From Bradyrhizobium manausense (lineage in GTDB: Bacteria; Pseudomonadota; Alphaproteobacteria; Rhizobiales; Xanthobacteraceae): a DNA stretch of 64,000 bases. Within the stretch, counting starts at the first letter, position 1; each line of letters starts with the position of its first letter. The notes beneath the pieces are model-generated. The model was not told the DNA's origin, searched no databases, and saw only the letters and a list, made by a program, of their open reading frames with translations. This document shows, piece by piece, positions 42,672 to 52,079 of this stretch. The stretch lies in NCBI RefSeq assembly GCF_018129685.1, contig NZ_JAFCLG010000005.1:62001-126000 (forward strand), given 5' to 3'. Both the position numbers and the translations under genes were made by a program.

Positions 42672-45323
42672 ATGACCTCCGAACGCTATAACGCCCGCGA
42701 CGCCGAACCGCGCTGGCAACGCCAATGGGACGAACAGCAAATCTTCGTCTCGAAGAACGATGATTCGCGGCCGAAATATTATGTGCTCGAGATGTTCCCC
42801 TACCCGTCGGGGCGCATCCATATCGGCCATGTCCGCAATTACACCCTCGGCGACGTGCTGGCCCGCTTCATGCGCGCCAAGGGCTTCAACGTACTGCACC
42901 CGATGGGCTGGGACGCCTTCGGTCTGCCGGCCGAGAACGCTGCGATCGAGCGCAAGGTCGCGCCCAAGGCCTGGACCTACGACAACATCGCCGCGATGAA
43001 GAAGCAGCTGCGCTCGATCGGGCTGTCGCTGGATTGGTCCCGCGAATTCGCGACCTGCGATCCCACCTATTACAAGCACCAGCAGAAGATGTTCCTGGAC
43101 ATGCTCGCCGCCGGCCTCGCCGAGCGCGAGAAGCGCAAGCTCAACTGGGATCCGGTCGACATGACCGTGCTCGCCAACGAGCAGGTGATCGACGGCCGCG
43201 GCTGGCGTTCGGGTGCCGTTGTCGAGCAACGGGAAATGAGCCAGTGGGTCTTCAAGATCACGAAGTACGCGCAGGAATTGCTGTCCGCGCTCGACGGCCT
43301 CGACCGCTGGCCGGACAAGGTGCGGCTGATGCAGCGCAACTGGATCGGCCGCTCGGAGGGCCTGTTGATCCGCTTCGCGCTGGATGCTGCCACCACGCCC
43401 GCCGGCGAGAACGAGCTGAAGATCTTCACGACGCGCCCCGACACGCTGTTCGGCGCGAAGTTCATGGCGATCTCGGCCGATCATCCGCTGGCGCAGGCAG
43501 CTGCCGCCAAGAACCCGAAACTTTCGGAGTTCATCGCCGACATCAAGAAGATCGGCACGGCGCAGTCGATCATCGACACCGCGGAGAAGCAGGGTTTCGA
43601 CACCGGCATCAGGGCGGTGCACCCGTTCGACCCGAGCTGGACGCTGCCGGTCTATGTCGCCAATTTCGTGCTGATGGAATACGGCACGGGCGCGATCTTC
43701 GGCTGCCCCGCGCACGACCAGCGCGACCTCGACTTCGTCAACAAATACGCTCTCGGCAACACGCCTGTCGTGTGTCCCGAGGGCCAGGATCCGAAATCTT
43801 TCGTCATCACCGACACCGCCTATGACGGTGACGGCCGCATGATCAATTCGCGCTTTCTCGACGGCATGACCATCGAGCAGGCCAAGGACGAAGTCGCAAG
43901 GCGGCTGGAAGGCGAACTGCGCGGCAATGCGCCGGTCGCTGAGCGTCAGGTCAATTTCCGCCTGCGTGACTGGGGTATTTCGCGCCAGCGCTATTGGGGC
44001 TGCCCGATTCCCGTCATCCATTGTCCGACATGCGACGTGGTGCCGGTGCCGGACGACCAGTTGCCGGTGGTGCTGCCGGAGGATGTCAGCTTCGACAAGC
44101 CGGGCAACGCGCTCGACCATCACCCGACCTGGAAGCACGTCACCTGCCCCAAGTGCGGCGGCAAGGCCCAGCGCGAAACCGACACCATGGACACCTTCGT
44201 GGATTCGTCCTGGTATTTTGCGCGCTTCACCGATCCCTGGAACGAGACTGCGCCGACGACGCCCGCGGTCGCCAACCGGATGCTGCCGGTTGACCAATAT
44301 ATCGGCGGCGTCGAGCACGCGATCCTGCATCTGCTCTACAGCCGCTTCTTCACTCGCGCGATGAAGGCGACCGGGCACATCGCGCTGGACGAGCCGTTCG
44401 CAGGCATGTTCACGCAGGGCATGGTGGTGCACGAGACCTACCAGAAGGCCGACGGCACCTGGGTGCAACCGGCCGAGGTGCAGATCGAGGTTGGCGGCAA
44501 CGGGCGCCGCGCGACGCTGCTGGCGACAGGCGAAGAGGTCGCGATCGGCGCGATCGAGAAGATGTCGAAGTCGAAGAAGAACACGGTCGACCCCGACGAC
44601 ATCATCGCAACCTACGGCGCCGACGTGGCCCGCTGGTTCATGCTGTCGGACTCCCCGCCCGACCGCGACGTGATCTGGAGCGATGAGCGCGTCCAGGGCG
44701 CCTCGCGCTTCGTGCAGCGGCTGTGGCGGCTGGTGAACGACGCGGTGGAACTCGGCAAGGCCGCCCCGGCGGCCCGCCCGGCCTCGTTCGGGGACGACGC
44801 GCTCCTCTTGCGCAAGGCCGCTCATGGCGCGCTCGACAAGGTCACGACGGGCGTCGAGCGGCTGCACTTCAACGTCTGCCTCGCCCATATCCGCGAATTC
44901 ACCAATACGTTCTCGGAGGTGCTGCAGCGCGCCGGCCAGCCGCCGTTCGACCTCGCTCCAGATTTGGCTTGGGCGATCCGCGAGGCCAGCCAGATCCTGG
45001 TCCAGCTGTTCTCCCCGATGATGCCGCATCTGGCCGAGGAATGCTGGCAGGTCCTGTTTCAAAATGGTCTGGGTCAGCGCGGGCTGGTTTCCGAGGCCAG
45101 TTGGCCGCAAATCGAACGCGATTTGCTGGTTGAAGACAGCGTGACCCTGGTGGTTCAGGTCAACGGCAAGAAGCGCGGCGAGGTCACGGTTGCAACAGCG
45201 GCCCAGAATCCGGAAATCGAGGCTGCCGCTTTGGCCCTCGATGCTGTAAAACTGGCCCTGGACGGCAAGCCCGTCCGCAAGGTCATCATCGTTCCCAAGA
45301 GGATCGTGAATGTTGTCGGCTAG
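42672..45323 (+). CDS. leuS: leucyl-tRNA synthetase
   Basis: An 883-residue class I aminoacyl-tRNA synthetase. The HIGH motif is in [15 protein letters not shown], the editing domain is inserted after about residue 225 ([19 protein letters not shown]), and the KMSKS loop is [14 protein letters not shown] near 623. The C-terminal tail has the usual VNGKKRGEV domain. It charges tRNA-Leu in the cytoplasm. ATG 42672 begins [16 protein letters not shown], the usual start. The lptE gene begins inside its 3' end. Confidence 0.97.
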   Translation: MTSERYNARDAEPRWQRQWDEQQIFVSKNDDSRPKYYVLEMFPYPSGRIHIGHVRNYTLGDVLARFMRAKGFNVLHPMGWDAFGLPAENAAIERKVAPKAWTYDNIAAMKKQLRSIGLSLDWSREFATCDPTYYKHQQKMFLDMLAAGLAEREKRKLNWDPVDMTVLANEQVIDGRGWRSGAVVEQREMSQWVFKITKYAQELLSALDGLDRWPDKVRLMQRNWIGRSEGLLIRFALDAATTPAGENELKIFTTRPDTLFGAKFMAISADHPLAQAAAAKNPKLSEFIADIKKIGTAQSIIDTAEKQGFDTGIRAVHPFDPSWTLPVYVANFVLMEYGTGAIFGCPAHDQRDLDFVNKYALGNTPVVCPEGQDPKSFVITDTAYDGDGRMINSRFLDGMTIEQAKDEVARRLEGELRGNAPVAERQVNFRLRDWGISRQRYWGCPIPVIHCPTCDVVPVPDDQLPVVLPEDVSFDKPGNALDHHPTWKHVTCPKCGGKAQRETDTMDTFVDSSWYFARFTDPWNETAPTTPAVANRMLPVDQYIGGVEHAILHLLYSRFFTRAMKATGHIALDEPFAGMFTQGMVVHETYQKADGTWVQPAEVQIEVGGNGRRATLLATGEEVAIGAIEKMSKSKKNTVDPDDIIATYGADVARWFMLSDSPPDRDVIWSDERVQGASRFVQRLWRLVNDAVELGKAAPAARPASFGDDALLLRKAAHGALDKVTTGVERLHFNVCLAHIREFTNTFSEVLQRAGQPPFDLAPDLAWAIREASQILVQLFSPMMPHLAEECWQVLFQNGLGQRGLVSEASWPQIERDLLVEDSVTLVVQVNGKKRGEVTVATAAQNPEIEAAALALDAVKLALDGKPVRKVIIVPKRIVNVVG

Positions 45324-45861
45324 GATCCGTATCGCAGCCCGCTTGCTGGCGGTTGCCGCATTGGCGGCGCTGACGGCCGGTTGCTTCCAGCCGATGTATG
45401 CCGAGCATACCGACGGCACCCCCGGCCTGCGCGAAAAGCTGATGGGGGTCGATCTGCCGCCAATCGACAAGCCCAACGCCTCGCGCGAAGCCCGGATCGG
45501 CGTCGAAGTCCGCAACGCGCTGGCGTTCAAGCTCTATGGCTCGGCCACAGGCATGCCGCCGACGCACCGACTGGTGATCCGTTTCAATACCAGCAAGACG
45601 TCCCTTATCGTCGATCCCACGACCGGCCTGCCGAACACCGAGAACTACGGCATCGACTGCCAGTACAATCTGATCGAGGTTGTGACCGGGAAATCGGTGA
45701 TGACCGGCACCACGTTCTCGCGGGTGTCCTATGATCTGCCCGGCTCCTATCAGCGCTTCGCCCGCAACCGCGCGGTACGTGACGCCGAGGATCGGGCCGC
45801 CAACGAGATCGCCGAGAACATCAACACGAGGCTCGCCGCGTTCTTTACCGCGGGTAGCTAG
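45310..45861 (+). CDS. lptE: LPS assembly lipoprotein LptE
   Basis: A 183-residue outer-membrane lipoprotein. The signal peptide ends in the lipobox LTAGC with Cys25 the lipidation site. The body has the LptE pattern of alphaproteobacteria ([41 protein letters not shown] and [19 protein letters not shown]). It forms the plug of the LptD translocon that puts lipopolysaccharide on the cell surface. It overlaps leuS by 14 bases, so the two are co-transcribed; holA follows beyond a palindromic repeat. Confidence 0.9.
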   Translation: MLSARIRIAARLLAVAALAALTAGCFQPMYAEHTDGTPGLREKLMGVDLPPIDKPNASREARIGVEVRNALAFKLYGSATGMPPTHRLVIRFNTSKTSLIVDPTTGLPNTENYGIDCQYNLIEVVTGKSVMTGTTFSRVSYDLPGSYQRFARNRAVRDAEDRAANEIAENINTRLAAFFTAGS

Positions 45862-45867
45862 TTTGCT

Positions 45868-45956
45868 GTCATTCCGGGGCTCGCGAAGCGAGAAACCGGA
45901 ATCCCGAGTTTGTAGATCGAGATTCCGGGTTCGCCCTTCGGGCGCCCAGGAATGAC
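45868..45956. repeat. intergenic palindromic repeat, family B copy 4
   Basis: GTCATTCCGGGGCTCGCG is mirrored by GGGCGCCCAGGAATGAC, with GAAACCGGAATCCCGAG and GATTCCGGGTTCGCC inside. It fills the gap between lptE and holA. Confidence 0.8.
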
Positions 45957-45970
45957 GACTTTGAGGCGTC

Positions 45971-46999
45971 ATGGTCGCGCTGCGCGGAAAAGAGATCGAC
46001 GCCTTCCTCGCCCGTCCTGACGCGGGCCGTCCGATCATCCTGCTCTATGGCCCCGACGCGGGCCTCGTGCGCGAGCGCGCCGACGCGTTGATCGCGTCCG
46101 CCGTCGACGATCCCAATGATCCCTTCTCGCTGGTGAAACTCGACGGCGACGAGCTTTCGGCCGAGCCGTCGCGCCTGGTCGACGAAGCCATGACCGTGCC
46201 GCTGTTCGGCGGACGCCGCGCCATCCGCATCCGCGCGGGATCGCGCAGCTTCGCCGCCGGCGTCGACACGCTGGCCGAGATGAGTGTCAAGGATTGCCGC
46301 ATCGTGATCGAAGCCGGCGAACTGCGTCCGGAATCGCCGCTGCGCAAGGCCTGCGAGAAGGCCAAGACCGCCGTTGCGATCGGCTGCTATCCCGACACCG
46401 AGCGCGACCTCGCCAGGCTGATGGAGGACGAGCTCCGCATCGCCAATTTGCGCATGGCGCAAGACGCCCGCGCCGCGCTGATGTCGTTCCTCGGCGGCGA
46501 TCGCCAGGCCTCGCGCAACGAGCTGCGCAAGCTCACGCTCTATGCCCACGGCAAGGGCGAGATCACGCTGGACGACGTGATGGCCGTCGTCGCAGATGCC
46601 TCCGAGCTGAAGCTCGATCCGATCGTCGACGGCGCCTTCGCCGGCCGGCCCGACATCGTCGAGACCGAATTTGCAAAGGCGATGGTCGCCGGTACCTATC
46701 CTGGCGTGATCATCTCCGCCGCGCAGCGCCAGGCCGCCTGGCTGCACAAGTCCGCGCTTGCGATTGCCGACGGCACGCCGGCCTCCACCGTGATCGACGG
46801 CGGATTCCCGCGCTTGCATTTTTCGCGAAAGCCAATGGTCGAAACGGCGTTGCGCAATTTCAGTGTGGCGCGCCTCGCCGGCATCATCGAGCAGCTTGCG
46901 ACGACCGCGCTCGACACCCGCAAGCAATCGACGCTCGCCGCCGCCATCGCCCAGCGCACGCTGATGGCGATCGCTGCGAATGCGAGAAGGCGGGGGTAA
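45971..46999 (+). CDS. holA: DNA polymerase III subunit delta
   Basis: A 342-residue clamp-loader subunit that opens the beta clamp. The N-terminal domain has PIILLYGPDAGLVRERADAL, the middle SRLVDEAMTVPLFGGRRAIRIR, and the C-terminal part LRKLTLYAHGKGEITLDDV, all typical of HolA. ATG 45971 begins MVALRGKEIDAFLARPD, the normal start. The leuS-lptE-holA order is usual in rhizobia and keeps the clamp-loader gene near the parAB locus. A family A repeat lies just downstream and parB is convergent. Confidence 0.93.
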   Translation: MVALRGKEIDAFLARPDAGRPIILLYGPDAGLVRERADALIASAVDDPNDPFSLVKLDGDELSAEPSRLVDEAMTVPLFGGRRAIRIRAGSRSFAAGVDTLAEMSVKDCRIVIEAGELRPESPLRKACEKAKTAVAIGCYPDTERDLARLMEDELRIANLRMAQDARAALMSFLGGDRQASRNELRKLTLYAHGKGEITLDDVMAVVADASELKLDPIVDGAFAGRPDIVETEFAKAMVAGTYPGVIISAAQRQAAWLHKSALAIADGTPASTVIDGGFPRLHFSRKPMVETALRNFSVARLAGIIEQLATTALDTRKQSTLAAAIAQRTLMAIAANARRRG

Positions 47000-47006
47000 G
47001 CTCAAT

Positions 47007-47133
47007 GTCGTCCTGGCGAAGGCCAGGACCCATTACCCCAAGGAAAGGTTTGGCGAAGATTCGTAGTCCGGTACTGCGACCGGCTCCAATCGAGAGATCA
47101 CGCGGTATGGGTCCTGGCTTTCGCCAGGACGAC
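47007..47133. repeat. intergenic palindromic repeat, family A copy 4
   Basis: GTCGTCCTGGCGAAGGCCAG and CTGGCTTTCGCCAGGACGAC bound a 127-bp element between the convergent holA and parB genes. Confidence 0.85.
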
Positions 47134-47150
47134 ACCGAGGGTGGGCTACA

Positions 47151-48038
47151 CTACAGCGCGCCCTTCGCCAGCCGCTTCATCACCTCGTCGAGCTGATCGA
47201 GGTTGCGGTAGTTGATCTGGACCGAGCCGCCGGGATCGCGGTGAGTGACTGTTACCTTGAGGCCGAGGGCGTCGCTGACGCGCTTCTCGAGATCGATCGT
47301 GTCAGGGTCCTTTTCCTTCCCGGCGGGGCCACGCGCCTTCTGCGGCTTGCGTTCCGGCACGCCCTCTTCATGCGCGAGCGCTTCGGCCTGACGGACGTTG
47401 AGGCCCTCGGCGACGATGCGCTTGGCGGCGGCGAGCGGATCGGGCACGCCGATCAGCGCACGGGCGTGACCGGCGGTCAGCTCACCGGTCGCGATGAACG
47501 CCTGCACCTCGGCCGGCAGCTTGGTCAGCCGCATCATGTTGGCGACGTGGCTGCGGCTCTTGCCGACCACCCTGGCAATGTCGTCCTGGCTGCGTTTGAA
47601 CTCGTTGGCGAGCGCGTGATAGCCCTGCGCCTCTTCCATCGGGTTGAGGTCTTCGCGCTGTACGTTCTCGACAATCGCGAATTCCAGCGCATCGCTGTCG
47701 CTGATGTCGACCGGCACGATCGGCACTTCGTGTAGCCCCGCCATCTGCGAGGCGCGCCAGCGCCGTTCGCCCGCAATGATCTCGAAGCGGTCCTGCGCGC
47801 CCTTCACGGGACGCACCACGATCGGCTGGATCACGCCGTGCTGCTTGATCGACTCCGAGAGCTCCTTGAGCTCGGTGTCCGAAAAGGTCCGGCGCGGGTT
47901 GCGCGGATTGGCCTTGATGAATTCGATCGGCACCTTGCGCTGCGCGCGCGGACGATCGACGTGCTGAGCCTCGCCACCGACATCACCGATCAGACTCGCA
48001 AGACCCCGGCCCAATCGCGAACGCGCTTCGTCGGCCAT
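47151..48038 (-). CDS. parB: chromosome partitioning protein ParB
   Basis: A 295-residue ParB/Spo0J protein that loads as a CTP-dependent clamp at parS. It begins MADEARSRLGRGLASLIGD; the CTP-binding region is IIAGERRWRASQMAGL near residue 90, the helix-turn-helix is in KRSQDDIARVVGKSRSHVANMMRL, and the C-terminal dimer domain ends NYRNLDQLDEVMKRL. Start ATG 48038 is preceded by AGGGAG with 7 bases spacing. Four parS palindromes lie 1.8 to 4 kb to its right. parA begins upstream on the same strand, beyond the family C repeat. Confidence 0.97.
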   Translation of the reverse strand: MADEARSRLGRGLASLIGDVGGEAQHVDRPRAQRKVPIEFIKANPRNPRRTFSDTELKELSESIKQHGVIQPIVVRPVKGAQDRFEIIAGERRWRASQMAGLHEVPIVPVDISDSDALEFAIVENVQREDLNPMEEAQGYHALANEFKRSQDDIARVVGKSRSHVANMMRLTKLPAEVQAFIATGELTAGHARALIGVPDPLAAAKRIVAEGLNVRQAEALAHEEGVPERKPQKARGPAGKEKDPDTIDLEKRVSDALGLKVTVTHRDPGGSVQINYRNLDQLDEVMKRLAKGAL

Positions 48039-48090
48039 TGCCAACTCCCTTGGATTCACGCTGCAGCACTCCAGAACTGAATATCGAAAT

Positions 48091-48178
48091 CGTAGGGTGG
48101 GCAAAGCGGAGCGTGCCCACCAATTCGCTATGTGCGGAAGATGGTGGGCACGGCGAAGACGCCTTTGCCCACCCTACG
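48091..48178. repeat. intergenic palindromic repeat, family C copy 2
   Basis: CGTAGGGTGGGCAAAGCG and GCCTTTGCCCACCCTACG bound an 88-bp element between parA and parB; an identical-ended copy is at 34931-35022. It interrupts the usual tight parAB spacing. Confidence 0.85.
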
Positions 48179-48187
48179 GCATCACAT

Positions 48188-49054
48188 TCAATGCGTGACG
48201 CGCAGCTCGCGCTCGCGCTGGATCACTTCGGTGGCGAGCCGCAGATAGGCTTCGCTGCCGACGCATTTGAGATCGTAGACCAGCACGGGCTTGCCGTAGG
48301 ACGGCGCTTCCGAGATGCGCACGTTGCGCGGGATCATGGTCTTGTAGACCTTCTCGCCCATGAACTGGCGGACGTCGGCAACGACCTGGTTCGAGAGGTT
48401 GTTGCGCGAGTCGAACATGGTCAGCACGATGCCGTGGATCGACAGGTTCGGGTTGAGCGTCGAGCGCACCTGCTCCACCGTCTGGAGCAATTGCGACAGA
48501 CCTTCGAGCGCGAAGAACTCGCACTGCAGCGGCACCAGGATCGCGTCCGACGCGGCCATCGCATTCACGGTAAGCAGGTTCAGCGACGGCGGGCAGTCGA
48601 TCAGCACGTAGGTGTAGTCGGCGTCCGGCGAGACGTTGTTGTTGAGCGAGGAGATCGCGTCGCGCAGCTTGAAGGCGCGGCCGGGCGTGGTGCCAAGCTC
48701 GAGCTCGAGACCGGAGAGGTCCATGGTCGAGGGCGCGATATGGAGCCGCGGCACCGCGGTCGAGACAACCGCCTCGCGCAGAGGCGCTTCACCGATCAGC
48801 ACGTCATAGGTCGAACAGGAACGATTACGACGATCGATGCCGAGGCCGGTCGAGGCGTTGCCCTGCGGATCGAGATCGACGATCAGGACACGCTCGCCGA
48901 TTGCGGCGAGCGCCGTGCCGAGATTGATCGCTGTGGTTGTTTTTCCCACACCACCCTTTTGATTCGCCAGCGCCAGGATGCGCGGGTGGCCATGCGGCAC
49001 ATCGGCCTTTTCCTGGCCGGTCTGGTCTTGCTGCGGCTCGTCAATCACGGTCAT
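48188..49054 (-). CDS. parA: chromosome partitioning ATPase ParA
   Basis: A 288-residue Walker-type ATPase that moves ParB-parS complexes during chromosome segregation. The deviant Walker A motif is ANQKGGVGKTTTAINLG, with LIVDLDPQGNASTGLG and VLIDCPPSLNLLTVNA following. Start is ATG 49054 (MTVIDEPQQ); an ATG at 49072 is in frame but adds only six residues. It lies 29 bp from rsmG on the same strand, giving the classic mnmG-rsmG-parA-parB cluster. Confidence 0.97.
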   Translation of the reverse strand: MTVIDEPQQDQTGQEKADVPHGHPRILALANQKGGVGKTTTAINLGTALAAIGERVLIVDLDPQGNASTGLGIDRRNRSCSTYDVLIGEAPLREAVVSTAVPRLHIAPSTMDLSGLELELGTTPGRAFKLRDAISSLNNNVSPDADYTYVLIDCPPSLNLLTVNAMAASDAILVPLQCEFFALEGLSQLLQTVEQVRSTLNPNLSIHGIVLTMFDSRNNLSNQVVADVRQFMGEKVYKTMIPRNVRISEAPSYGKPVLVYDLKCVGSEAYLRLATEVIQRERELRVTH

Positions 49055-49083
49055 CGAAATTCCCCAACTCAACCCCTGAAAGC

Positions 49084-49857
49084 TTACCCGCGCCGTTCAA
49101 CTGAAGTCAGCTCGACGATCCAACCATCGCCCGTCCGGCTTTGGTGGAGTTGCGGCTGAATATTCCAATATTTAGCGGCTTCGGTCAATTCAGCCTCTAC
49201 ATCTTGACCCTTGAGAAACAGCGCTTTTGCGCCCTGGCGCATCAGCGGCTCCGCAAAGCCGATGAGTTGATGTAGCGGAGCCAGCGCTCGCGCGGTGACG
49301 CAATCGACCGGGCCGGTGATTCTATCCACATTATCCCCGATCTCAGCGAGATGTACGACTCCAGGAGATGTGGTGACGCGAATGGCTTCGCGCAAAAAGG
49401 CGGCCTTCTTCGCGATTCGCTCGACGAGATGGACGATGGCACCAGGCGTCCCGGCCATCGCGCAGGCGAGGACCACACCCGGAAAGCCGCCGCCACTGCC
49501 GAGGTCGGCCCAGCGTTTGGCTGATGGCGCGAGGTCGACGAGCTGAAGCGAGTCGGCGATGTGACGGGTCCAAAGGTTTGGCAAAGTCGAGGGCGCGACC
49601 AGGTTGGTCTTGGCCTGCCACTCCCGGAGCAAAGCGATGTAGCGATCGAGCCGCGCCTCCGTTTCGTGTGACACGGGCGCAAGCTTCAAGGCCGCGCGCT
49701 TGTCGGCGGCGATGACGGAGTCGAGGGCCTGGTCGTTGGCGCTGGCCTTGTCGATCTTTGGTTTGACCGGCGCCGGCTCAGAGCGGCGCGCGATGCCCTC
49801 ACCTGCTTCGGGTCGTCGCGTTAGCGGTCTGTCGCCGCCCGGTCCGCGCTGTTTCAC
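49084..49857 (-). CDS. rsmG: 16S rRNA (guanine-N7) methyltransferase RsmG
   Basis: An SAM-dependent methyltransferase that modifies G527 of 16S rRNA. Motifs: WADLGSGGGFPGVVLA for SAM binding, with VHLVERIAKKAAFLREAIRV after it, and VTARALAPLHQLI. The domain starts near SHETEARLDRYIALL. The only start I can find is GTG 49857, inside a parS palindrome, which gives 257 residues with about 45 extra N-terminal residues of low complexity (RPLTRRPEAGEGIARRSE); no ATG is present between there and the conserved part. A TTG inside the domain is less likely. It lies nine bases after mnmG's stop. Confidence 0.88.
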   Translation of the reverse strand: MKQRGPGGDRPLTRRPEAGEGIARRSEPAPVKPKIDKASANDQALDSVIAADKRAALKLAPVSHETEARLDRYIALLREWQAKTNLVAPSTLPNLWTRHIADSLQLVDLAPSAKRWADLGSGGGFPGVVLACAMAGTPGAIVHLVERIAKKAAFLREAIRVTTSPGVVHLAEIGDNVDRITGPVDCVTARALAPLHQLIGFAEPLMRQGAKALFLKGQDVEAELTEAAKYWNIQPQLHQSRTGDGWIVELTSVERRG

Positions 49858-49864
49858 GTGAAAC
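49851..49864. other. parS site 1
   Basis: GTTTCACGTGAAAC is the perfect 14-bp core of the ParB-binding centromere parS. It lies between mnmG and rsmG and contains the apparent rsmG start codon GTG. Confidence 0.9.
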
Positions 49865-49866
49865 GC

Positions 49867-51747
49867 CTATGCGATTGCTTTGGACGATTTTCGCGCTTCA
49901 CGACGGAGATAGGCCGCGAGGATGCCGAGCGCTGCCGGTGTCATACCATCGATCCGGCCGGCCTGGCCGACGGTGAACGGCCGCGCCTTCTCCAGCTTGG
50001 CGCGAACCTCGTTGGAGAGCCCCGGGACGAGACTGTAGTCGACCTCCGACAGCACCATCCCCTCGTCGCGCCGGAAGGCTTCGACGTCGGCGCTCTGGCG
50101 CTCCAGATAGACATCGTACTTGGCGTCGATCTCGAGGTGCGTGGCGATGATGGGATCGACTGCCGAGAGCTCCGGCCAGATCGCCCGGACCTGGCTCCAA
50201 CCGATATCGGGATAGGCCATCAACTCGAACGCCGACCGGCGCTGACCATCCCGGTTCAGGGACAGCCCGTGCTTGATCGCCTCGTTCGGGGTGATGGTAA
50301 GGGATTTTGAGAGCGCCCGGGCGGCATTCAGCGCGTCCATCTTGGTCCGGTGGAATTGGGTCCGGGCAGGTCCGACGCAGCCGAGCGCGATCCCTTTCTC
50401 GGTCAGGCGTTGATCGGCGTTGTCCGCCCGCAGCGTGAGCCGGTACTCGGCCCGCGAGGTGAACATCCGATAGGGTTCGCTGATCCCGCGGGTGACGAGA
50501 TCGTCGATCATCACCCCAAGATAACCATCGGCACGGTCGAACACCGTCAGCGCCGTCCCGCTGGCGGAGAGCGCCGCGTTCAAGCCGGCCACGATGCCTT
50601 GGCCGGCAGCTTCCTCATATCCGGTGGTGCCGTTGATCTGCCCGGCCAAAAAGAGACCGCGCAGACGCTTGGTCTGCAGGGTCGGATCGAGCTCGCGGGG
50701 ATCGATATGGTCGTATTCGATGGCATAGCCCGGACGGACCATTTTCACCCGTTCCAGGCCGGGGATGCTGGCCAGGATCGCGAGCTGGACCTCCTCCGGG
50801 AGGGAGGTCGAGATGCCGTTGGGATAGACGGTCGTATCGTCGAGCCCTTCCGGCTCCAGGAAGATCTGGTGGCCGTCCCGGTCGCCAAAGCGGACGATCT
50901 TGTCCTCGATCGAGGGGCAATAGCGCGGTCCGGAGCTCTTGATCTGGCCGGAGTACATCGGGGAGCGATGCACATTGGCCCGGATCACCTCATGGGTGGC
51001 GGACGTTGTCCGGGTGATCCCGCACTGGATCTGCGGGGTGGTGATCCGCTCGGTCATCACCGAAAACGGCTCCGGCGGCTCGTCTCCGGGCTGCATCTCG
51101 ACCGCGGACCAGTCGATGGTCGAACCATCCAGACGCGGCGGCGTGCCGGTCTTGAGCCGCCCAAGCGTGAAGCCGGCGCGCTCAAATGAGGCCGAAAGGC
51201 CCATTGCCGGCGCCTCACCAACACGCCCGGCGGGCCAATTCTTCTCTCCGAGGTGGATCAGGCCCCGCAGGAAGGTACCGGTGGTGACGACCACGGCCCC
51301 TGCCCGCAGCGTGCGGCCGTCGGCCAGGCGCAGTCCCGTCACCCGGCCATCGACCACGATGAGCTCGTCGGCCTCGCCTTCGATGACAGAGAGACCCTCA
51401 GTCTGGCGAATCGCGGCCTGCATGGCGGCGGCATAGAGCTTCCGGTCAGCCTGGGCGCGCGGACCGCGGACAGCCGGGCCCTTCCGACGGTTGAGAACGC
51501 GAAACTGGATGCCGCCGGCATCGCCGACCCGACCCATCAGACCATCGAGAGCATCGACCTCGCGGACCAGATGGCCCTTGCCGAGGCCGCCTATGGCGGG
51601 GTTGCATGACATCGCGCCGACGGTCGAGAAACGGTGCGTGACCAGAGCAGTCGTCGCACCCATGCGAGCGGCCGCAGCCGCGGCCTCACAGCCGGCATGA
51701 CCGCCGCCGATGACGATGACGTCGAAACTCGCTTGCTCTGGTCGCAT
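49867..51747 (-). CDS. mnmG: tRNA uridine-5-carboxymethylaminomethyl modification enzyme MnmG
   Basis: A 626-residue FAD enzyme that, with MnmE, modifies U34 of several tRNAs. The start is ATG 51747; [24 protein letters not shown] is the dinucleotide-binding motif, [21 protein letters not shown] follows, [14 protein letters not shown] is the GidA signature, and the C-terminal [30 protein letters not shown] closes it. Full length for the family. It is upstream of rsmG in the same operon direction. A parS-bearing 332-bp gap separates it from mnmE. Confidence 0.97.
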   Translation of the reverse strand: MRPEQASFDVIVIGGGHAGCEAAAAAARMGATTALVTHRFSTVGAMSCNPAIGGLGKGHLVREVDALDGLMGRVGDAGGIQFRVLNRRKGPAVRGPRAQADRKLYAAAMQAAIRQTEGLSVIEGEADELIVVDGRVTGLRLADGRTLRAGAVVVTTGTFLRGLIHLGEKNWPAGRVGEAPAMGLSASFERAGFTLGRLKTGTPPRLDGSTIDWSAVEMQPGDEPPEPFSVMTERITTPQIQCGITRTTSATHEVIRANVHRSPMYSGQIKSSGPRYCPSIEDKIVRFGDRDGHQIFLEPEGLDDTTVYPNGISTSLPEEVQLAILASIPGLERVKMVRPGYAIEYDHIDPRELDPTLQTKRLRGLFLAGQINGTTGYEEAAGQGIVAGLNAALSASGTALTVFDRADGYLGVMIDDLVTRGISEPYRMFTSRAEYRLTLRADNADQRLTEKGIALGCVGPARTQFHRTKMDALNAARALSKSLTITPNEAIKHGLSLNRDGQRRSAFELMAYPDIGWSQVRAIWPELSAVDPIIATHLEIDAKYDVYLERQSADVEAFRRDEGMVLSEVDYSLVPGLSNEVRAKLEKARPFTVGQAGRIDGMTPAALGILAAYLRREARKSSKAIA

Positions 51748-51805
51748 GGGCGGACTTCTAGCTCAGAGCGGGAAAGGTCGGAAGTGGAAACTGGGTGAGG
51801 CAGGT

Positions 51806-51819
51806 GTTTCACGTGAAAC
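51806..51819. other. parS site 2
   Basis: GTTTCACGTGAAAC, perfect ParB-binding core, 59 bp upstream of mnmG. Confidence 0.9.
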
Positions 51820-51892
51820 GGGGCTGCGGGGCCGAAAGCATCTTCCTGAAAACAACCCCATGCACAGTAGAGGAGGCGTTGCACAGGTTGCT

Positions 51893-51906
51893 GTTTCACG
51901 TGAAAC
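51893..51906. other. parS site 3
   Basis: GTTTCACGTGAAAC, perfect ParB-binding core, 87 bp from site 2 (start to start). Confidence 0.9.
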
Positions 51907-52021
51907 AAGCCCGAAGCCCGGATGGAGCGCAGTGAAATCCGGGGCCTCACGCTCCGGATCGACAATCCGGATTATGCTTCGCTTCATCCGGGCTACGAAG
52001 CGGCGGTTCCCGTGGACTCTC

Positions 52022-52035
52022 GTTTCACGTGAAAC
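52022..52035. other. parS site 4
   Basis: GTTTCACGTGAAAC, perfect ParB-binding core, 44 bp beyond the mnmE stop. Confidence 0.9.
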
Positions 52036-52079
52036 ACAAGCAGCGGAACAAGCGCTAGTTCTACATTGAAGAACTAGCA

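Larger units (their letters stand above)
51748..52079. other. 332-bp parS-containing intergenic region
   Basis: No gene is seen. It contains three parS sites, the 24-mer that recurs at 9393, and an 84-bp palindrome-like element whose ends are GAAGCCCGGATGGAGCGC (51913) and GCTTCATCCGGGCTAC (to 51996). It separates mnmE from mnmG and is the densest parS region in the window. Confidence 0.75.

Noticed and set aside
42543..45530. 995-residue open frame antisense to leuS and lptE
   Set aside because: Composition is Arg/His/Asp-rich as expected of an antisense shadow, and leuS is unequivocal on the other strand.
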